Source: Streptomyces sp. ISL-100 (GTDB taxonomy: Bacteria; Actinomycetota; Actinomycetes; Streptomycetales; Streptomycetaceae). Taken from it: DNA of 64,000 bases. Below the pieces are notes generated by a model. That model saw only the letters and a list, made by a program, of their open reading frames with translations, was not told the origin of the DNA and made no database searches. The translations under genes and the position numbers were made by a program. The DNA is taken from the NCBI RefSeq assembly GCF_018614615.1, contig NZ_JAGGOK010000043.1, positions 19,375 to 83,374 on the forward strand, written 5' to 3'. Of this stretch, positions 46,356-55,054 are shown piece by piece. Every line of letters begins with the position of its first letter. Within the stretch, counting starts at the first letter, position 1.

Positions 46356-46865
46356 ATGAACAGTGCCGGCATTCTGGTGGATGCGTTCGAACGGATCCGG
46401 GAAGTGGTGCACGAGGCCGTCGAAGGCCTCCCGCCCGATGACCTCAGCGCGCGGCTGGGCGAGGGGGCGAATTCCATCGCCTGGCTCGTGTGGCACCTGA
46501 CGCGTATCCAGGACGACCATGTCGCGGACGTGGCCGGGGTCGAACAGATCTGGATCACCGAGGACTGGGCCGCCCGCTTCGCTCTGCCCTTCGCGAAGGA
46601 GGCGACCGGCTACGGCCACAGCAGCAAGCAGGTAGCGGCCGTGCGAGTGAGCTCGGACGAGCTGCTGTTCGGCTATTACGACGCGGTCCACGAGCGCACC
46701 GTGAGCTTCATCCGAGACCTGCGCGACAAGGACCTGGACCGGATCGTCGACGAGAGCTGGTCGCCCCCGGTCACGCTCGGTGTCCGCCTCGTCAGTGTCA
46801 TCGCCGACGACCTTCAGCACGCCGGCCAGGCGGCTTTCGTCCGGGGGGTGCTGGAGCGCCGTTAG
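46356..46865 (+). CDS. DinB-like (DUF664) protein
   Basis: 169 residues from the ATG at 46356 with GGTGGGT upstream. A four-helix DinB/YfiT-type fold is indicated by SIAWLVWHLTRIQDDHVADV with the metal-binding His and by VIADDLQHAGQAAFVRGVLE, where the later His residues lie. Actinobacterial members include mycothiol-dependent enzymes, but many have no known function. No membrane segment. It is monocistronic and convergent with the DUF5997 gene one base away. Confidence 0.85.
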   Translation: MNSAGILVDAFERIREVVHEAVEGLPPDDLSARLGEGANSIAWLVWHLTRIQDDHVADVAGVEQIWITEDWAARFALPFAKEATGYGHSSKQVAAVRVSSDELLFGYYDAVHERTVSFIRDLRDKDLDRIVDESWSPPVTLGVRLVSVIADDLQHAGQAAFVRGVLERR

Positions 46866-46866
46866 C

Positions 46867-47274
46867 TCAGTCGGTCGGGTCTGCCGAGCGCAGCTGTGCC
46901 CGCTCCGCGTTCTTCTCCTTGATACGCACCGCTTCCTTCCGGACCTCGGCCAGGTTGGCGCGCTCCTGCCGCAGCCACTCGGGACCGTCCGCCTTCAGCG
47001 CCTCGATCTGCTCTGTGGTGAGCGGTTCCGTGATTCCGCCACGCGCGAGACCGGCGATGGAGACGCCCAGCTTCGCCGCGACCACGGGACGGGGGTGCGG
47101 GCCCTTTGCTCGCAGGTCCAGCAGCCACTGGGGCGGATCGGCCTGCAGTGCGTTCAATTCGGAGCGCGAGACGACACCCTCCTGGAACTCGGCGGGGGTG
47201 GCCTCGAGGTACACACCCAGCTTCTTCGCCGCGGTGGCGGGCTTCATGGTCTGGGTGTTCTGGTGCGACGTCAT
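46867..47274 (-). CDS. DUF5997 family protein
   Basis: 135 residues, ATG start. Sequence is charged and helical; the blocks MKPATAAKKLGVYLEATPAE and WLRQERANLAEVRKEAVRI fit the actinobacterial DUF5997 family, commonly encoded divergently from a LysR-type substrate-binding-domain protein, as here. No known activity. No signal peptide or membrane helix. It ends one base from the DinB-like gene. The 56-base gap to the divergent gene is the shared promoter. Confidence 0.75.
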   Translation of the reverse strand: MTSHQNTQTMKPATAAKKLGVYLEATPAEFQEGVVSRSELNALQADPPQWLLDLRAKGPHPRPVVAAKLGVSIAGLARGGITEPLTTEQIEALKADGPEWLRQERANLAEVRKEAVRIKEKNAERAQLRSADPTD

Positions 47275-47330
47275 GTGTCAAGGGTATCGAGCGTGCGTGC
47301 CACCTCTGACCATGACGGTAACCTTGCGGG

Positions 47331-48107
47331 GTGACAGGCTCGGAAGTATCCCCTTTGTTCCGGCTCGCATACGTGCCGGGAGTGATGCCCACGAAGTGGG
47401 TGCGGATCTGGAACGAGCGGCTGCCGGAGGTCCCCCTCACCCTCCTCGGGGTGTCCGCCGCCGAGGCATTCGACGTACTGCGTGGCGGTGGCGCCGATGC
47501 GGGTTTCGTGCGGTTGCCGGTCGACCGGACGGACCTCAGCGCGATTCCTCTCTACACCGAGACGACTGTCGTGGTGATCCCGAAGGACCACCACGTGGCG
47601 GCGCTGGACGAGGTGTCCACAGAGGACCTTGCCGACGAGCTCGTGCTGCACCCGCTCGACGACACCCTCGTCTGGGAGCGTCTGCCGGGACAGCCCGCGA
47701 ACGAGCGACCGGCCACGACAGCGGACGCCGTCGAGCTGGTGGCGGCAGGGGTGGGCGTACTCGTCGTCCCGCAGTCACTCGCCCGCCTGCACCACCGCAA
47801 GGACCTCACATTCCGGCCGGTGCCGGACGCCCCCCAGTCGCGCGTCGCGCTGTCGTGGCCGGAGGATGCGACCACCGACCTGGTGGAGCAATTCATCGGG
47901 ATCGTCCGCGGGCGTACCGTCAACAGCACGCGGGGCCGCCCCCCGGCCCAGGCGGAGCCGAAGCGCAAACGCCCCGCTGCGGGCGCGGCGTCACAGCGAA
48001 AGCCCGCAGCCGGCAAGTCGTCCGGCAAGGCGACCGGCAAGAACCCCCGGAGCGGATCCGGCGGCCCGAAAGGCGGCAAGCGCGGCAAACCGCGCCGCCG
48101 GTCGTAG
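47331..48107 (+). CDS. LysR substrate-binding domain protein without HTH
   Basis: 258 residues from a GTG. The protein begins directly with a periplasmic-binding-type fold (FRLAYVPGVMPTKWVRIWNE; LSAIPLYTETTVVVIPKDHH; ELVAAGVGVLVVPQSLARLH), the effector domain of LysR regulators. The N-terminal DNA-binding helix-turn-helix is absent, and no upstream frame supplies it. The last ~60 residues are Lys/Arg/Pro-rich, so nucleic-acid binding through the tail is possible. It could sense a small molecule for a partner. Divergent from DUF5997, a conserved pairing in Streptomyces. Confidence 0.8.
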   Translation: MTGSEVSPLFRLAYVPGVMPTKWVRIWNERLPEVPLTLLGVSAAEAFDVLRGGGADAGFVRLPVDRTDLSAIPLYTETTVVVIPKDHHVAALDEVSTEDLADELVLHPLDDTLVWERLPGQPANERPATTADAVELVAAGVGVLVVPQSLARLHHRKDLTFRPVPDAPQSRVALSWPEDATTDLVEQFIGIVRGRTVNSTRGRPPAQAEPKRKRPAAGAASQRKPAAGKSSGKATGKNPRSGSGGPKGGKRGKPRRRS

Positions 48108-48122
48108 CCCACGGGCCGGCCC

Positions 48123-48583
48123 TCAGGCCGCGTCCCACAGGTCGCAGCGGTGCACGGCTCCCAGGCCCGTCGTCGTGGCGTGGCCGCCCCCGGACGCCGT
48201 ACGCGGCTGAAGCACCCGGGCCCGGCCGCCGGCCCTGTTCCGGCATGCCTTGCTCGCCCTGAGAGCGCGGCGCCGATCCATGGATGAAGGACCACCAGTG
48301 CGCGATCGCCTGCGCGGACAGGGCGCGCTGTGCGGCGTTGAAGTCGGCCGCGCGGCCGTAGGGCTTGAAGGGGTAGTTCAGCTCGGCGCGTGGGTGGCCC
48401 CGAGGCGTAGACCTTGCCGCGCTGGGCCAGGCGCGCGTCGGCGCCTGCCTGCTTCGTCCACCACTGCAAGGACCGCGCCCTGGAAACCCATGTGAGGTGG
48501 CTGGAGGAGGTCCTCGCCCAAGTCGCGGGACAGCCCCCGGCGGGGGCCTGTGGTTGTGAGTCGGCCCATAGGTCCTGGGTCAC
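48123..48583 (-). pseudogene. Fossil of a type B carboxylesterase (C-terminal part)
   Basis: Read leftward, pieces in different frames match the end of secreted carboxylesterases: DARLAQRGKVYA, then AELNYPFKPYGRAADFNAAQ and RALSAQAIAHWWSFIHGSAP (the usual ALSD.MI.YW..F..TG.P region), then AVHRCDLWDAA and a TGA at 48123-48125 (the usual HRCDLWD end). At least two frame changes separate them, and no N-terminal part with the active-site Ser is present. This explains most of the gene-poor stretch 48108-48690; the remaining 100 bases show nothing recognised. Confidence 0.65.
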
Positions 48584-48689
48584 ATACGAAGCGGGGTAGT
48601 AGACCCGGTGGGCGGTCCTGCCGTCCTGGGGCGCGGCGGTCGGCGCCTCGTCGTCTCTTTACTACGTAGACGAGCAGTAAAGCCGGTCC

Positions 48690-49403
48690 TTGCCGACATC
48701 TCGGTCAGCCGTTAACCATGGATCGAGCCCCGGGGAGCTGATTGCTCCGCCTCGCCGTCGCCGGCCCCCGCGGCTGTCCCTGACGCCACCTGAATGGAGA
48801 CTTTCCATCCGTACGCCCGCTCAGTCCCTGAACCGTGCCACCCGTACCGCTCGAATCCGTAAGTTCTCGGCTTCCGGGATGTGCGCCGCAGGAGCCGCAG
48901 CAGTGGCCCTGACCCTTGCCCCGTCCCCGGCCCAGGCCGCCCAGCCGGCTTCGCACGGCGTGTCCGCCGCGGCCACCGTCCCGGCAGCCGGAGTCTTCGC
49001 CCAGGCCGACGCCATCGCGAAGAAGGCCGACAAGGCATCGAAGGCAGAGAAGGCAGAGAAGGCCGACAAGGCGCCTTCCTACCCGGACAACCTGGACGGC
49101 TGGATCCGCGAGGCTCTGGGCATCATGAAGGCCAAGGGCATCCCGGGCACCTACGAGGGACTGCACCGCAACATCATGCGTGAGTCCGGCGGCGACCCCG
49201 ACGCAGCCAACGGCTGGGACATCAACGCGCAGAACGGCACGCCGTCCAAGGGGCTGCTTCAGGTGATCCAGCCCACCTTCGACGCCTACCACGTCGCGGG
49301 CACCCCGCGGGACCTGACCGACCCGGTCGCCAACATCACCGCGGCCGCCAACTACGCCGCCGACAAGTACGGCTCCATCGACAACGTCGACTCCGCCTAC
49401 TGA
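48690..49403 (+). CDS. Secreted transglycosylase SLT-domain protein
   Basis: Up to 237 residues. The start is unclear: a TTG at 48690 opens the frame but the first ~35 residues are Pro/Arg-rich; the natural start is probably nearer TPAQSLNRATRTARIRKF, which leads into a signal peptide (AAGAAAVALTLAPSPAQA). A Lys/Ala-rich spacer (KADKASKAEKAEKADKA) follows. The last ~100 residues are a soluble lytic transglycosylase domain with HRNIMRESGGDPDAANGWD, catalytic Glu in RESGG, and KGLLQVIQPTFDAYH. It should cut peptidoglycan glycan strands in the wall. Monocistronic. Confidence 0.8.
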   Translation: MPTSRSAVNHGSSPGELIAPPRRRRPPRLSLTPPEWRLSIRTPAQSLNRATRTARIRKFSASGMCAAGAAAVALTLAPSPAQAAQPASHGVSAAATVPAAGVFAQADAIAKKADKASKAEKAEKADKAPSYPDNLDGWIREALGIMKAKGIPGTYEGLHRNIMRESGGDPDAANGWDINAQNGTPSKGLLQVIQPTFDAYHVAGTPRDLTDPVANITAAANYAADKYGSIDNVDSAY

Positions 49404-49425
49404 GCCCCGGCGACGCCCCGTCGAT

Positions 49426-50523
49426 TCAGCGCTCGCGCCATCCCCGTGCCTGAAGGGCCTTTCTCAAGGGCGCCGTCAGGCCGGGCGCGACACTGACGTG
49501 GACCAGTCCGGCCAGCTGGCCGGTGGCATGCTCCATGCGGATGTCCTCGATGTTGACACCCGCGCGATCGGCATCCGCGAACAGCCGTGCCAGCTCCCCC
49601 GGCTGGTCCCCGATCATGACGGTCACCACCTCGAACCGTTCGGGCTGGGTTCCATGTTTCCCGGAGATCCGGGCGCGCCCCGACTTGCCCCTGCGCAGCA
49701 CGTTCTCGACGATCTCCACACCGCCGCTCCGCTTGCTTTCATCCGTCGCGGTGATGGCACGCAGGCCGTCGACCATCTCGCCCAGGTCGGAGCCCAGTTC
49801 CTCAAGCAGGTCGGCCACGGCGGCGGCGTTGGCGCTCAGTATGTCCAGCCAGAGCCGGGGGTCGGCTTCCGCGATGCGGGTGAGGTCCCGCAGGCCCGGT
49901 CCCGCGAGGCTCACCGTACGTTCCTCGGCATGCTCCAGGCGCATGGCGACCAGGCTCGCCACGACATGAGGTGCGTGCGAAACCAGCGCGACGGCTCGGT
50001 CATGCACGGCGGCCTGCATCACGACTGGCACAGCGCCGCACAACGACACCAGCTCCAAGGCCGTGTTGAGCGTCTCGGTATCGGTGTCCGCCGTCGGTGT
50101 GAGCGCCCACGTACGCCCCTCGAACAGGTCGGCCCGGGCCGTCAGCGGGCCGCTGCGGGACGCGCCGGCCATCGGATGGCCTCCGATGTAGTGCGAGGTG
50201 TCGCAATGAAGGGCGATGGCATCCTGCTGTGGCTCCGCTTTGACGCTCGCGACATCCGTGTAGTGCCGCGCCAGACCCTGTGCCTGTACGTCCGCCAGCA
50301 CCCTGCCGACCAGCGGCGGCGGTACCGCCACAATCGCCAGATCCACGACTTCCGTCGGGGCCTGCGCCGTTCCGGCCCCCATCGACGCGGCCGTCCGTAA
50401 CGCCTGCGGATCGACATCCCGAAGATGTACGGTCACGTCGCGCGCCCGGAGAGCCAACGCCACCGACGTGCCCATCAGTCCTGTGCCGGTCACCAATGCT
50501 GAGCGCATAACGACTGCGTCCAT
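49426..50523 (-). CDS. tyrA: Prephenate dehydrogenase with ACT domain
   Basis: 365 residues, ATG preceded by AGGGA. NAD-binding motif VTGTGLMGTSVALAL, then VASVKAEPQQDAI and YIGGHPMAGASRSG, which are the TyrA-family substrate and His regions. A C-terminal ACT domain (VTVMIGDQPGELARLFADAD) is likely to bind Tyr for feedback control. The enzyme makes 4-hydroxyphenylpyruvate, the entry point to Tyr and to hydroxyphenylglycine. A second copy beside NRPS genes commonly supplies such residues, but no other Hpg genes are in the window. Faces the hydrolase gene divergently with a 247-base gap. Confidence 0.9.
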   Translation of the reverse strand: MDAVVMRSALVTGTGLMGTSVALALRARDVTVHLRDVDPQALRTAASMGAGTAQAPTEVVDLAIVAVPPPLVGRVLADVQAQGLARHYTDVASVKAEPQQDAIALHCDTSHYIGGHPMAGASRSGPLTARADLFEGRTWALTPTADTDTETLNTALELVSLCGAVPVVMQAAVHDRAVALVSHAPHVVASLVAMRLEHAEERTVSLAGPGLRDLTRIAEADPRLWLDILSANAAAVADLLEELGSDLGEMVDGLRAITATDESKRSGGVEIVENVLRRGKSGRARISGKHGTQPERFEVVTVMIGDQPGELARLFADADRAGVNIEDIRMEHATGQLAGLVHVSVAPGLTAPLRKALQARGWRER

Positions 50524-50770
50524 TCCCTGAGTTGAACAGCAACGTAGCGGCCTGGTTCTCCGAGCACCCGGTCAGTCGGGACGATAGACGGCCGACAGCG
50601 CCGTACGAAAGGTCGGACAGAGGTTGGACGCCCCCACGCCCGCCTGCGACCCGTAGTACTTGAGAGCTACCTGGAAGGTGCCCTCCAAGGAGGGACGCAG
50701 ACCACGAGGCGTGATCCGTAACTTCAGTGCCGGAGTTCGAAAGATTTCCAGTACGGAAGGACCATCCCCC

Positions 50771-51766
50771 ATGGCGTCGCCCGGCTCGCGCGGAAACACT
50801 CTGCGCCGCACTCTGCTCGCTGCACTCATCACCGTCTCGGTGGCCGTGCCGGTGTCGGGTGCGGCCCGCCCGGCGGCCGTCCCGGCGCCTGTTCCGGCCC
50901 CGCTTGCCCCGATGCGCGCCGCGACCCCCACCGCTCTCGCCGAGCGGTACGCCGCCACGCGTGACGGCATCCGGGCAGCCGAGCGGATGGCCGTCGGTCA
51001 CGGTGACCGGAAGCGGGCCACCGAACTGCGCACCATGGCGGGCCCCGGGCGCCACTTTCTCTCCTTCGACGGCCGTGACGGCGGCCGTACCGTCGAGGTC
51101 TACGGCGACTTGTCGCGGGCCGAGCGGATCGCCGTACTGGTCCCGGGCTCGGACACCAGTCTCGACAAGTACTGGCGCCTGCGACGCGACTCCGTCGCGC
51201 TCGAGCGGGAGCTGGGCGAAGGGTCCGCCGTAGTGGCCTGGCTCGGATACGACACGCCCGCCACGGTGAGCCCGGGGGCAACAACCCCAGGACGGGCCGA
51301 CGCCGCCGCCCCCGAACTGCGGAAATTCGTACGGAAGTTGAACGACCTCAAGCCCGCCGCCCGGACCTCCCTCGTCTGTCACTCCTACGGTTCCGTCGTC
51401 TGCGGCCGGGCAGCCTCCGGACTGGAGGTCGCTGACATCGTTCTGTACGGCAGCCCCGGTACCGGCTACGACAATGCCGCCGCGCTCCATACCCGGGCCA
51501 CTGTCTGGGCAGGCCGGGGCAGCACCGACTGGGTCGCGAATGTTCCCCACACGAAGCTCGAACTGCCCTTCACCACAGTCGGCTTCGGGACCGACCCGGT
51601 GTCGCCCGAGTTCGGCGCCCGGCCTTTCGCAGCCGGCGACAGCGGCCACAGCGACTACCTGAAGCGCGATTCCGTATCGCTGCGGAACATCGCCCGGATC
51701 GTCTCGGGAGAAGCCGCGTCCGGAGAGCCCGCGTCCGGAGAAGCCCGGGGGAGCCGTCATGCGTGA
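50771..51766 (+). CDS. Secreted alpha/beta hydrolase (DUF1023-like)
   Basis: 331 residues from the ATG at 50771, with GGAAGGA about 9 bases upstream. A signal peptide (TLLAALITVSVAVPVSGAA) precedes a DUF1023-type alpha/beta hydrolase: IAVLVPGSDTSLDKYWRLRR for the oxyanion region, SLVCHSYGSVVCGRA with the nucleophile Ser, and AGDSGHSDYL with the His. It is a Streptomyces secreted esterase/amidase-like protein. The stop overlaps the start of the acyltransferase gene by 8 bases, so the two are co-translated and probably act on the same lipid or acyl group. Confidence 0.88.
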   Translation: MASPGSRGNTLRRTLLAALITVSVAVPVSGAARPAAVPAPVPAPLAPMRAATPTALAERYAATRDGIRAAERMAVGHGDRKRATELRTMAGPGRHFLSFDGRDGGRTVEVYGDLSRAERIAVLVPGSDTSLDKYWRLRRDSVALERELGEGSAVVAWLGYDTPATVSPGATTPGRADAAAPELRKFVRKLNDLKPAARTSLVCHSYGSVVCGRAASGLEVADIVLYGSPGTGYDNAAALHTRATVWAGRGSTDWVANVPHTKLELPFTTVGFGTDPVSPEFGARPFAAGDSGHSDYLKRDSVSLRNIARIVSGEAASGEPASGEARGSRHA

Positions 51767-52922
51767 CTTCGTCCGGCGGATCGACTCCGCGACTCCTCCC
51801 GACCGCGACCGTGCCGTCGACGCTCTGCGGGCCATGGCCATCCTCGGCGTGGTGCTGGGCCACTGGCTGGTGACCGCACTCGTCAGCGACAGCGGCACGG
51901 TGCGCGGCGCCAGCCCGCTCCGTTACATGCCCCAATTCACGCCGGTCTCATGGGTGTTACAGACCCTCGCAGTGTTCTTCCTGGTGGGTGGGCAGGTGGG
52001 CGCGAAGAGTTACGCCTCCTCCCGCGCCCGGGGCTTGACGTACAGCGGGTGGCTCGGCGCCCGGATGGCCCGGCTGTTGCGGCCCGTAGCCGTCCTGGTG
52101 GTGGTGTGGACTGTGGTGGTGTGCGTGATGCTCGCTTCCGGGGCGAACCAGGACACCATCCGCGCGCTGTGCAAGCTGGTGTGGTCCCCGCTCTGGTTCC
52201 TGCTGGTTTTCGCGGTGCTGACAGCGGCGACCCCGCTGGTGGCGAAGCTGCACCCGCTGTGGCCGCTGGCCGTCGTCCTGTACGTCGACCTGTTCCGCCT
52301 CGGCCTCGACGGCCCGGCCTGGCTCGGCTGGATCAATGTGCCGGCCGGCTGGCTGGTCCCGTACTGCCTGGGCGCGGCCTGGGCCCGGGGCGCCCTGCGG
52401 GACCGTACGACCGGCTGGGTGCTGCTGCTCGGTGGCGCCGCCGTCGCCACCGGACTCGTCCTGTGGGCGGGCTACCCGGCGTCCATGGTCGGGGTGCCCG
52501 GCGTTTCGGTCTCCAATCTCGACCCGCCCAGCCTCGCCGTCGTCTCCTTCGGTCTCGCCCAGTGCGGCGCCGCCCTGCTGCTCCTCGGCCCGCTGCGGCG
52601 AGCGCTGCGGCGCCCCGCCGCCTGGGCGGCGGTGGCACTGGTGAACCTCTCCGCGATGACCATCTTTCTCTGGCACCAGACCGCGGTGATCGCCGTAACC
52701 GCCCTCGGCCTGCTCGTGGGCACACCCCTGACCGGCCTGCACACCGTCCCCGACAGCCCCCTCTGGGTGCTCGTCCGGGTGGCCTGGCTGCCGGTGTTCG
52801 CCCTTGCCCTGCTGGCGTGTTGGGCGGCGTTCCGTACGTACGAACAGGGGCGGCCGCGAAAGAGCGGCGGGGTTGTCCGCAAGGGGCGTGCTGCCCGGTC
52901 GGAGCCGGCGGAGCATGTCTAG
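51759..52922 (+). CDS. Membrane acyltransferase (acyltransferase 3 family)
   Basis: 387 residues, ATG inside the end of the hydrolase gene. VDALRAMAILGVVLGHWLVT is the acyltransferase 3 opening with its His/Arg-type motif. About ten helices follow, including LWFLLVFAVLTAATPLVAKL and MTIFLWHQTAVIAVTALGLL (the conserved Trp-His block). Such proteins O-acylate sugars, peptides or lipids at the membrane. Pairing with the secreted hydrolase suggests acyl addition and removal. In a lipopeptide region a tailoring or self-resistance role is plausible, but not shown. Confidence 0.9.
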   Translation: MRDFVRRIDSATPPDRDRAVDALRAMAILGVVLGHWLVTALVSDSGTVRGASPLRYMPQFTPVSWVLQTLAVFFLVGGQVGAKSYASSRARGLTYSGWLGARMARLLRPVAVLVVVWTVVVCVMLASGANQDTIRALCKLVWSPLWFLLVFAVLTAATPLVAKLHPLWPLAVVLYVDLFRLGLDGPAWLGWINVPAGWLVPYCLGAAWARGALRDRTTGWVLLLGGAAVATGLVLWAGYPASMVGVPGVSVSNLDPPSLAVVSFGLAQCGAALLLLGPLRRALRRPAAWAAVALVNLSAMTIFLWHQTAVIAVTALGLLVGTPLTGLHTVPDSPLWVLVRVAWLPVFALALLACWAAFRTYEQGRPRKSGGVVRKGRAARSEPAEHV

Positions 52923-52939
52923 GGTGGTTCTTACGAAGC

Positions 52940-53128
52940 CGGCTGCCGGCGTTCCGTATCATCCAGGAGGTACTCGGCAACGCGCTGCGGAACGCCCAGG
53001 GAGCGGAGGTACGGGTGGAGATCGACTGTCGCCCCTGGACGGTCACCGTCCGGGGCCGCCAACACCGCACCGGACCGCCAACCAAGCGCCCTGCCCAGCC
53101 TGGAAAAACCTTTGAGGACGCCGAATGA
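52940..53128 (+). pseudogene. Fragment of a NarL-type sensor histidine kinase
   Basis: The frame reads FRIIQEVLGNALRNAQGAEV then VRVEIDCRPWTVTV, the N-box helix and following strand of DesK/NarL-class kinases (usually YRI.QE.L.N..RHA). The N-terminal sensor, the dimerisation His and the ATP G boxes are missing, and the sequence becomes Arg/Pro-rich before stopping. The TGA overlaps the response-regulator ATG (ATGA), exactly as expected for an original kinase-regulator pair. The fragment therefore marks a deletion of the kinase, leaving the regulator orphaned. Confidence 0.7.
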
Positions 53129-53796
53129 CGAACATCCGCGTGCTGATCGCAGACGACCAGATGATGGTCCGCCAGGGCTTTACTGTGCTGCTCAACGCCG
53201 AACCCGGCATCGAGGTTGTCGGCCAGGCCGTGGACGGATTGGAGGCCATCGCCAAGGTCGCCGAACTCGACCCCGATGTCGTCCTGATGGACATCCGGAT
53301 GCCCGGACTCGGTGGCATCGAGGCGACCCGCACCCTCACCGCACCCGCCGATGCCACCGTCAAGGTGCTCGTCCTCACCACCTTCGACCTCGACGAGTAC
53401 GTGTACGAGGCGCTGCGCGCGGGCGCGTCCGGATTCCTGCTGAAGGACGCCTCCGCCGCCGAACTCGCCCAGGCGGTAAGGGTGGTGGCGGCCGGTGACG
53501 CCCTGCTGGCACCGAACATCACCAAACGCCTGATCGCCGAATTCTCCCGGGTGACGGTCGCACCGCGCGCCCCGGTCAAGGGCCGCATCGGCGAACTGAC
53601 GGAACGCGAGACCGAGGTCCTCTCCCTGATCGCGCAGGGCCTGTCGAACGCGGAGATCGCCACCCGTCTGGTGGTGGCGGAACAGACCACGAAGACCCAT
53701 GTCAGCCGGATCCTGATCAAGCTGGGCCTGCGCGACCGGACCCAGGCCGCGGTCTTCGCGTACGAGACAGGCCTGGTACGCCCGTCCGGATACTGA
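53125..53796 (+). CDS. NarL/LuxR-family response regulator
   Basis: 223 residues. Receiver: VLIADDQMMVRQGF, DVVLMDIRMPGLGG with the phospho-acceptor Asp, LVLTTFDLDEYV and FLLKDASAAELA with Lys. C-terminal LuxR HTH: LTERETEVLSLIAQGLSNAE and THVSRILIKLGLRDRTQAAV. ATGA overlap with the kinase fragment. All receiver residues are intact, so it may still work, fed by another kinase or acetyl-phosphate. It is the nearest regulator to the KAS/ACP/P450/NRPS genes and is convergent with the KASII gene by 20 bases. Confidence 0.93.
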   Translation: MTNIRVLIADDQMMVRQGFTVLLNAEPGIEVVGQAVDGLEAIAKVAELDPDVVLMDIRMPGLGGIEATRTLTAPADATVKVLVLTTFDLDEYVYEALRAGASGFLLKDASAAELAQAVRVVAAGDALLAPNITKRLIAEFSRVTVAPRAPVKGRIGELTERETEVLSLIAQGLSNAEIATRLVVAEQTTKTHVSRILIKLGLRDRTQAAVFAYETGLVRPSGY

Positions 53797-53815
53797 GTTC
53801 CCCTCTTCCGGCCTT

Positions 53816-55054
53816 TCAGGCGCTGCCGAGAACGAGGACCGCGTTGTGGCCGCCGAAGCCGAACGAGTTGCTGACGGCGACGGACACGGGGGCGTGGCGA
53901 GGTGCGCCGTGGACGATGTCGATCTCGGCGATGCCAGGGCCGGGTGCCTGGAAGTTGGCGGTGGGCGGAATCACTCCCTGCTCGATCGACAAGGCGGTGA
54001 ACGCGGCCTCGACGGCCCCCGCGGCCCCCAGCATGTGGCCGGTCACGCCCTTGGTGGAGGTGACCGCGGTGTTGCGGCCGAATACGCGCTCGATGAGGCC
54101 GGCCTCGACGGCGTCGCCCTGCGGGGTGCTGGTCGCGTGGGCGTTGACAAGCGTGACGTCCGCGGCATCGACCTGCGCGTCCTCGAGCGCCAGCCGCACG
54201 GCGAGCTGCGCGCAGCGTCCGTCGGGATCGGGCGCGGTGAGGTGATGGGCGTCGGAGGACGCGCCGTAGCCCAGAACCCGTGCGTAGGCGCGTCGGCCGC
54301 GAGCCTTGGCGTCGTCCGCGCGCTCCAGGACGAGCACCGCGGCGCCTTCGCCCAGGACGAACCCGTCACGGTGCTCGTCGAACGGCCTGGACGCACCGGA
54401 CGGGTCCACACCCCGCCGGGACAGCGCTTTGAGCCGGTCGAAGGCAGTGGACACCAGGGGCGTCACCGCGGCTTCGGTACCGCCGGCCAGCACTACGTCG
54501 CAACGCCCCGCGCGTAGCAGGTCCAGGGCGTACCCCAGCGCGGTGGTGCCCGCCGCGCAAGCGGTGGAGAGGGTGAGCGAGGGCCCGTGCAGGCCGAGGT
54601 TCATGGCCACGGAGCCCGCGGCGATGTTACCGATGGCCTTGGGGACGGTCAGCGGGTTGACCGCGCGCGGCCCCCTGTCCCGCAGCCGTTGTCCTTGTTC
54701 CTCCCAGGTGCCCTGCCCGCCGACCGCGGTGCCCAGCACCACACCGGTCCTGGCTGTGTCCCAGGATCCGTCGGTCGGTGCCGCGTCGGCGACGGCCGCG
54801 CGGGCCGCAGCGATGGCGAACTGAGTGAAGGGGTCCATACGCCGGGCGTCGCCGCCGAGAACCAGCTCCGGATCGAAGCCGGAAACAGCGCAGCTGAAAT
54901 CGACCCCCAGTCCCGCGAGCCGCGGATCGGCCGCGCCCGCGGACTGCCCGGCGCAGGCCGCTTTCCAGGCCGTGCTGGTGTCGGCCCCGGACGGTGTCAC
55001 CATTCCGATTCCGGTGATCACGACGTCGGGGCGCCGGTATCCGTAGCTGGTCAT
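53816..55054 (-). CDS. Beta-ketoacyl-ACP synthase II-type (KASII, FabF-like)
   Basis: 412 residues. The nucleophile Cys is in TLSTACAAGTTALGY, with His in VNAHATSTPQGDAVE and in KGVTGHMLGAAGAVEA: a complete Cys-His-His triad, so it is a condensing enzyme rather than a chain-length factor. It elongates ACP-bound chains by malonyl units. The start overlaps the ACP stop (ATGA), and KASIII and P450 genes lie upstream in the same operon, opposite an NRPS. It is therefore likely to build the acyl starter of the peptide rather than serve housekeeping fatty-acid synthesis. Confidence 0.93.
   Translation of the reverse strand: MTSYGYRRPDVVITGIGMVTPSGADTSTAWKAACAGQSAGAADPRLAGLGVDFSCAVSGFDPELVLGGDARRMDPFTQFAIAAARAAVADAAPTDGSWDTARTGVVLGTAVGGQGTWEEQGQRLRDRGPRAVNPLTVPKAIGNIAAGSVAMNLGLHGPSLTLSTACAAGTTALGYALDLLRAGRCDVVLAGGTEAAVTPLVSTAFDRLKALSRRGVDPSGASRPFDEHRDGFVLGEGAAVLVLERADDAKARGRRAYARVLGYGASSDAHHLTAPDPDGRCAQLAVRLALEDAQVDAADVTLVNAHATSTPQGDAVEAGLIERVFGRNTAVTSTKGVTGHMLGAAGAVEAAFTALSIEQGVIPPTANFQAPGPGIAEIDIVHGAPRHAPVSVAVSNSFGFGGHNAVLVLGSA

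Noticed and set aside
48584..48890. Possible ydaO (cyclic di-AMP) riboswitch before the transglycosylase gene
   Set aside because: Such switches often precede Streptomyces wall hydrolases, but I could not match the conserved core sequences here.
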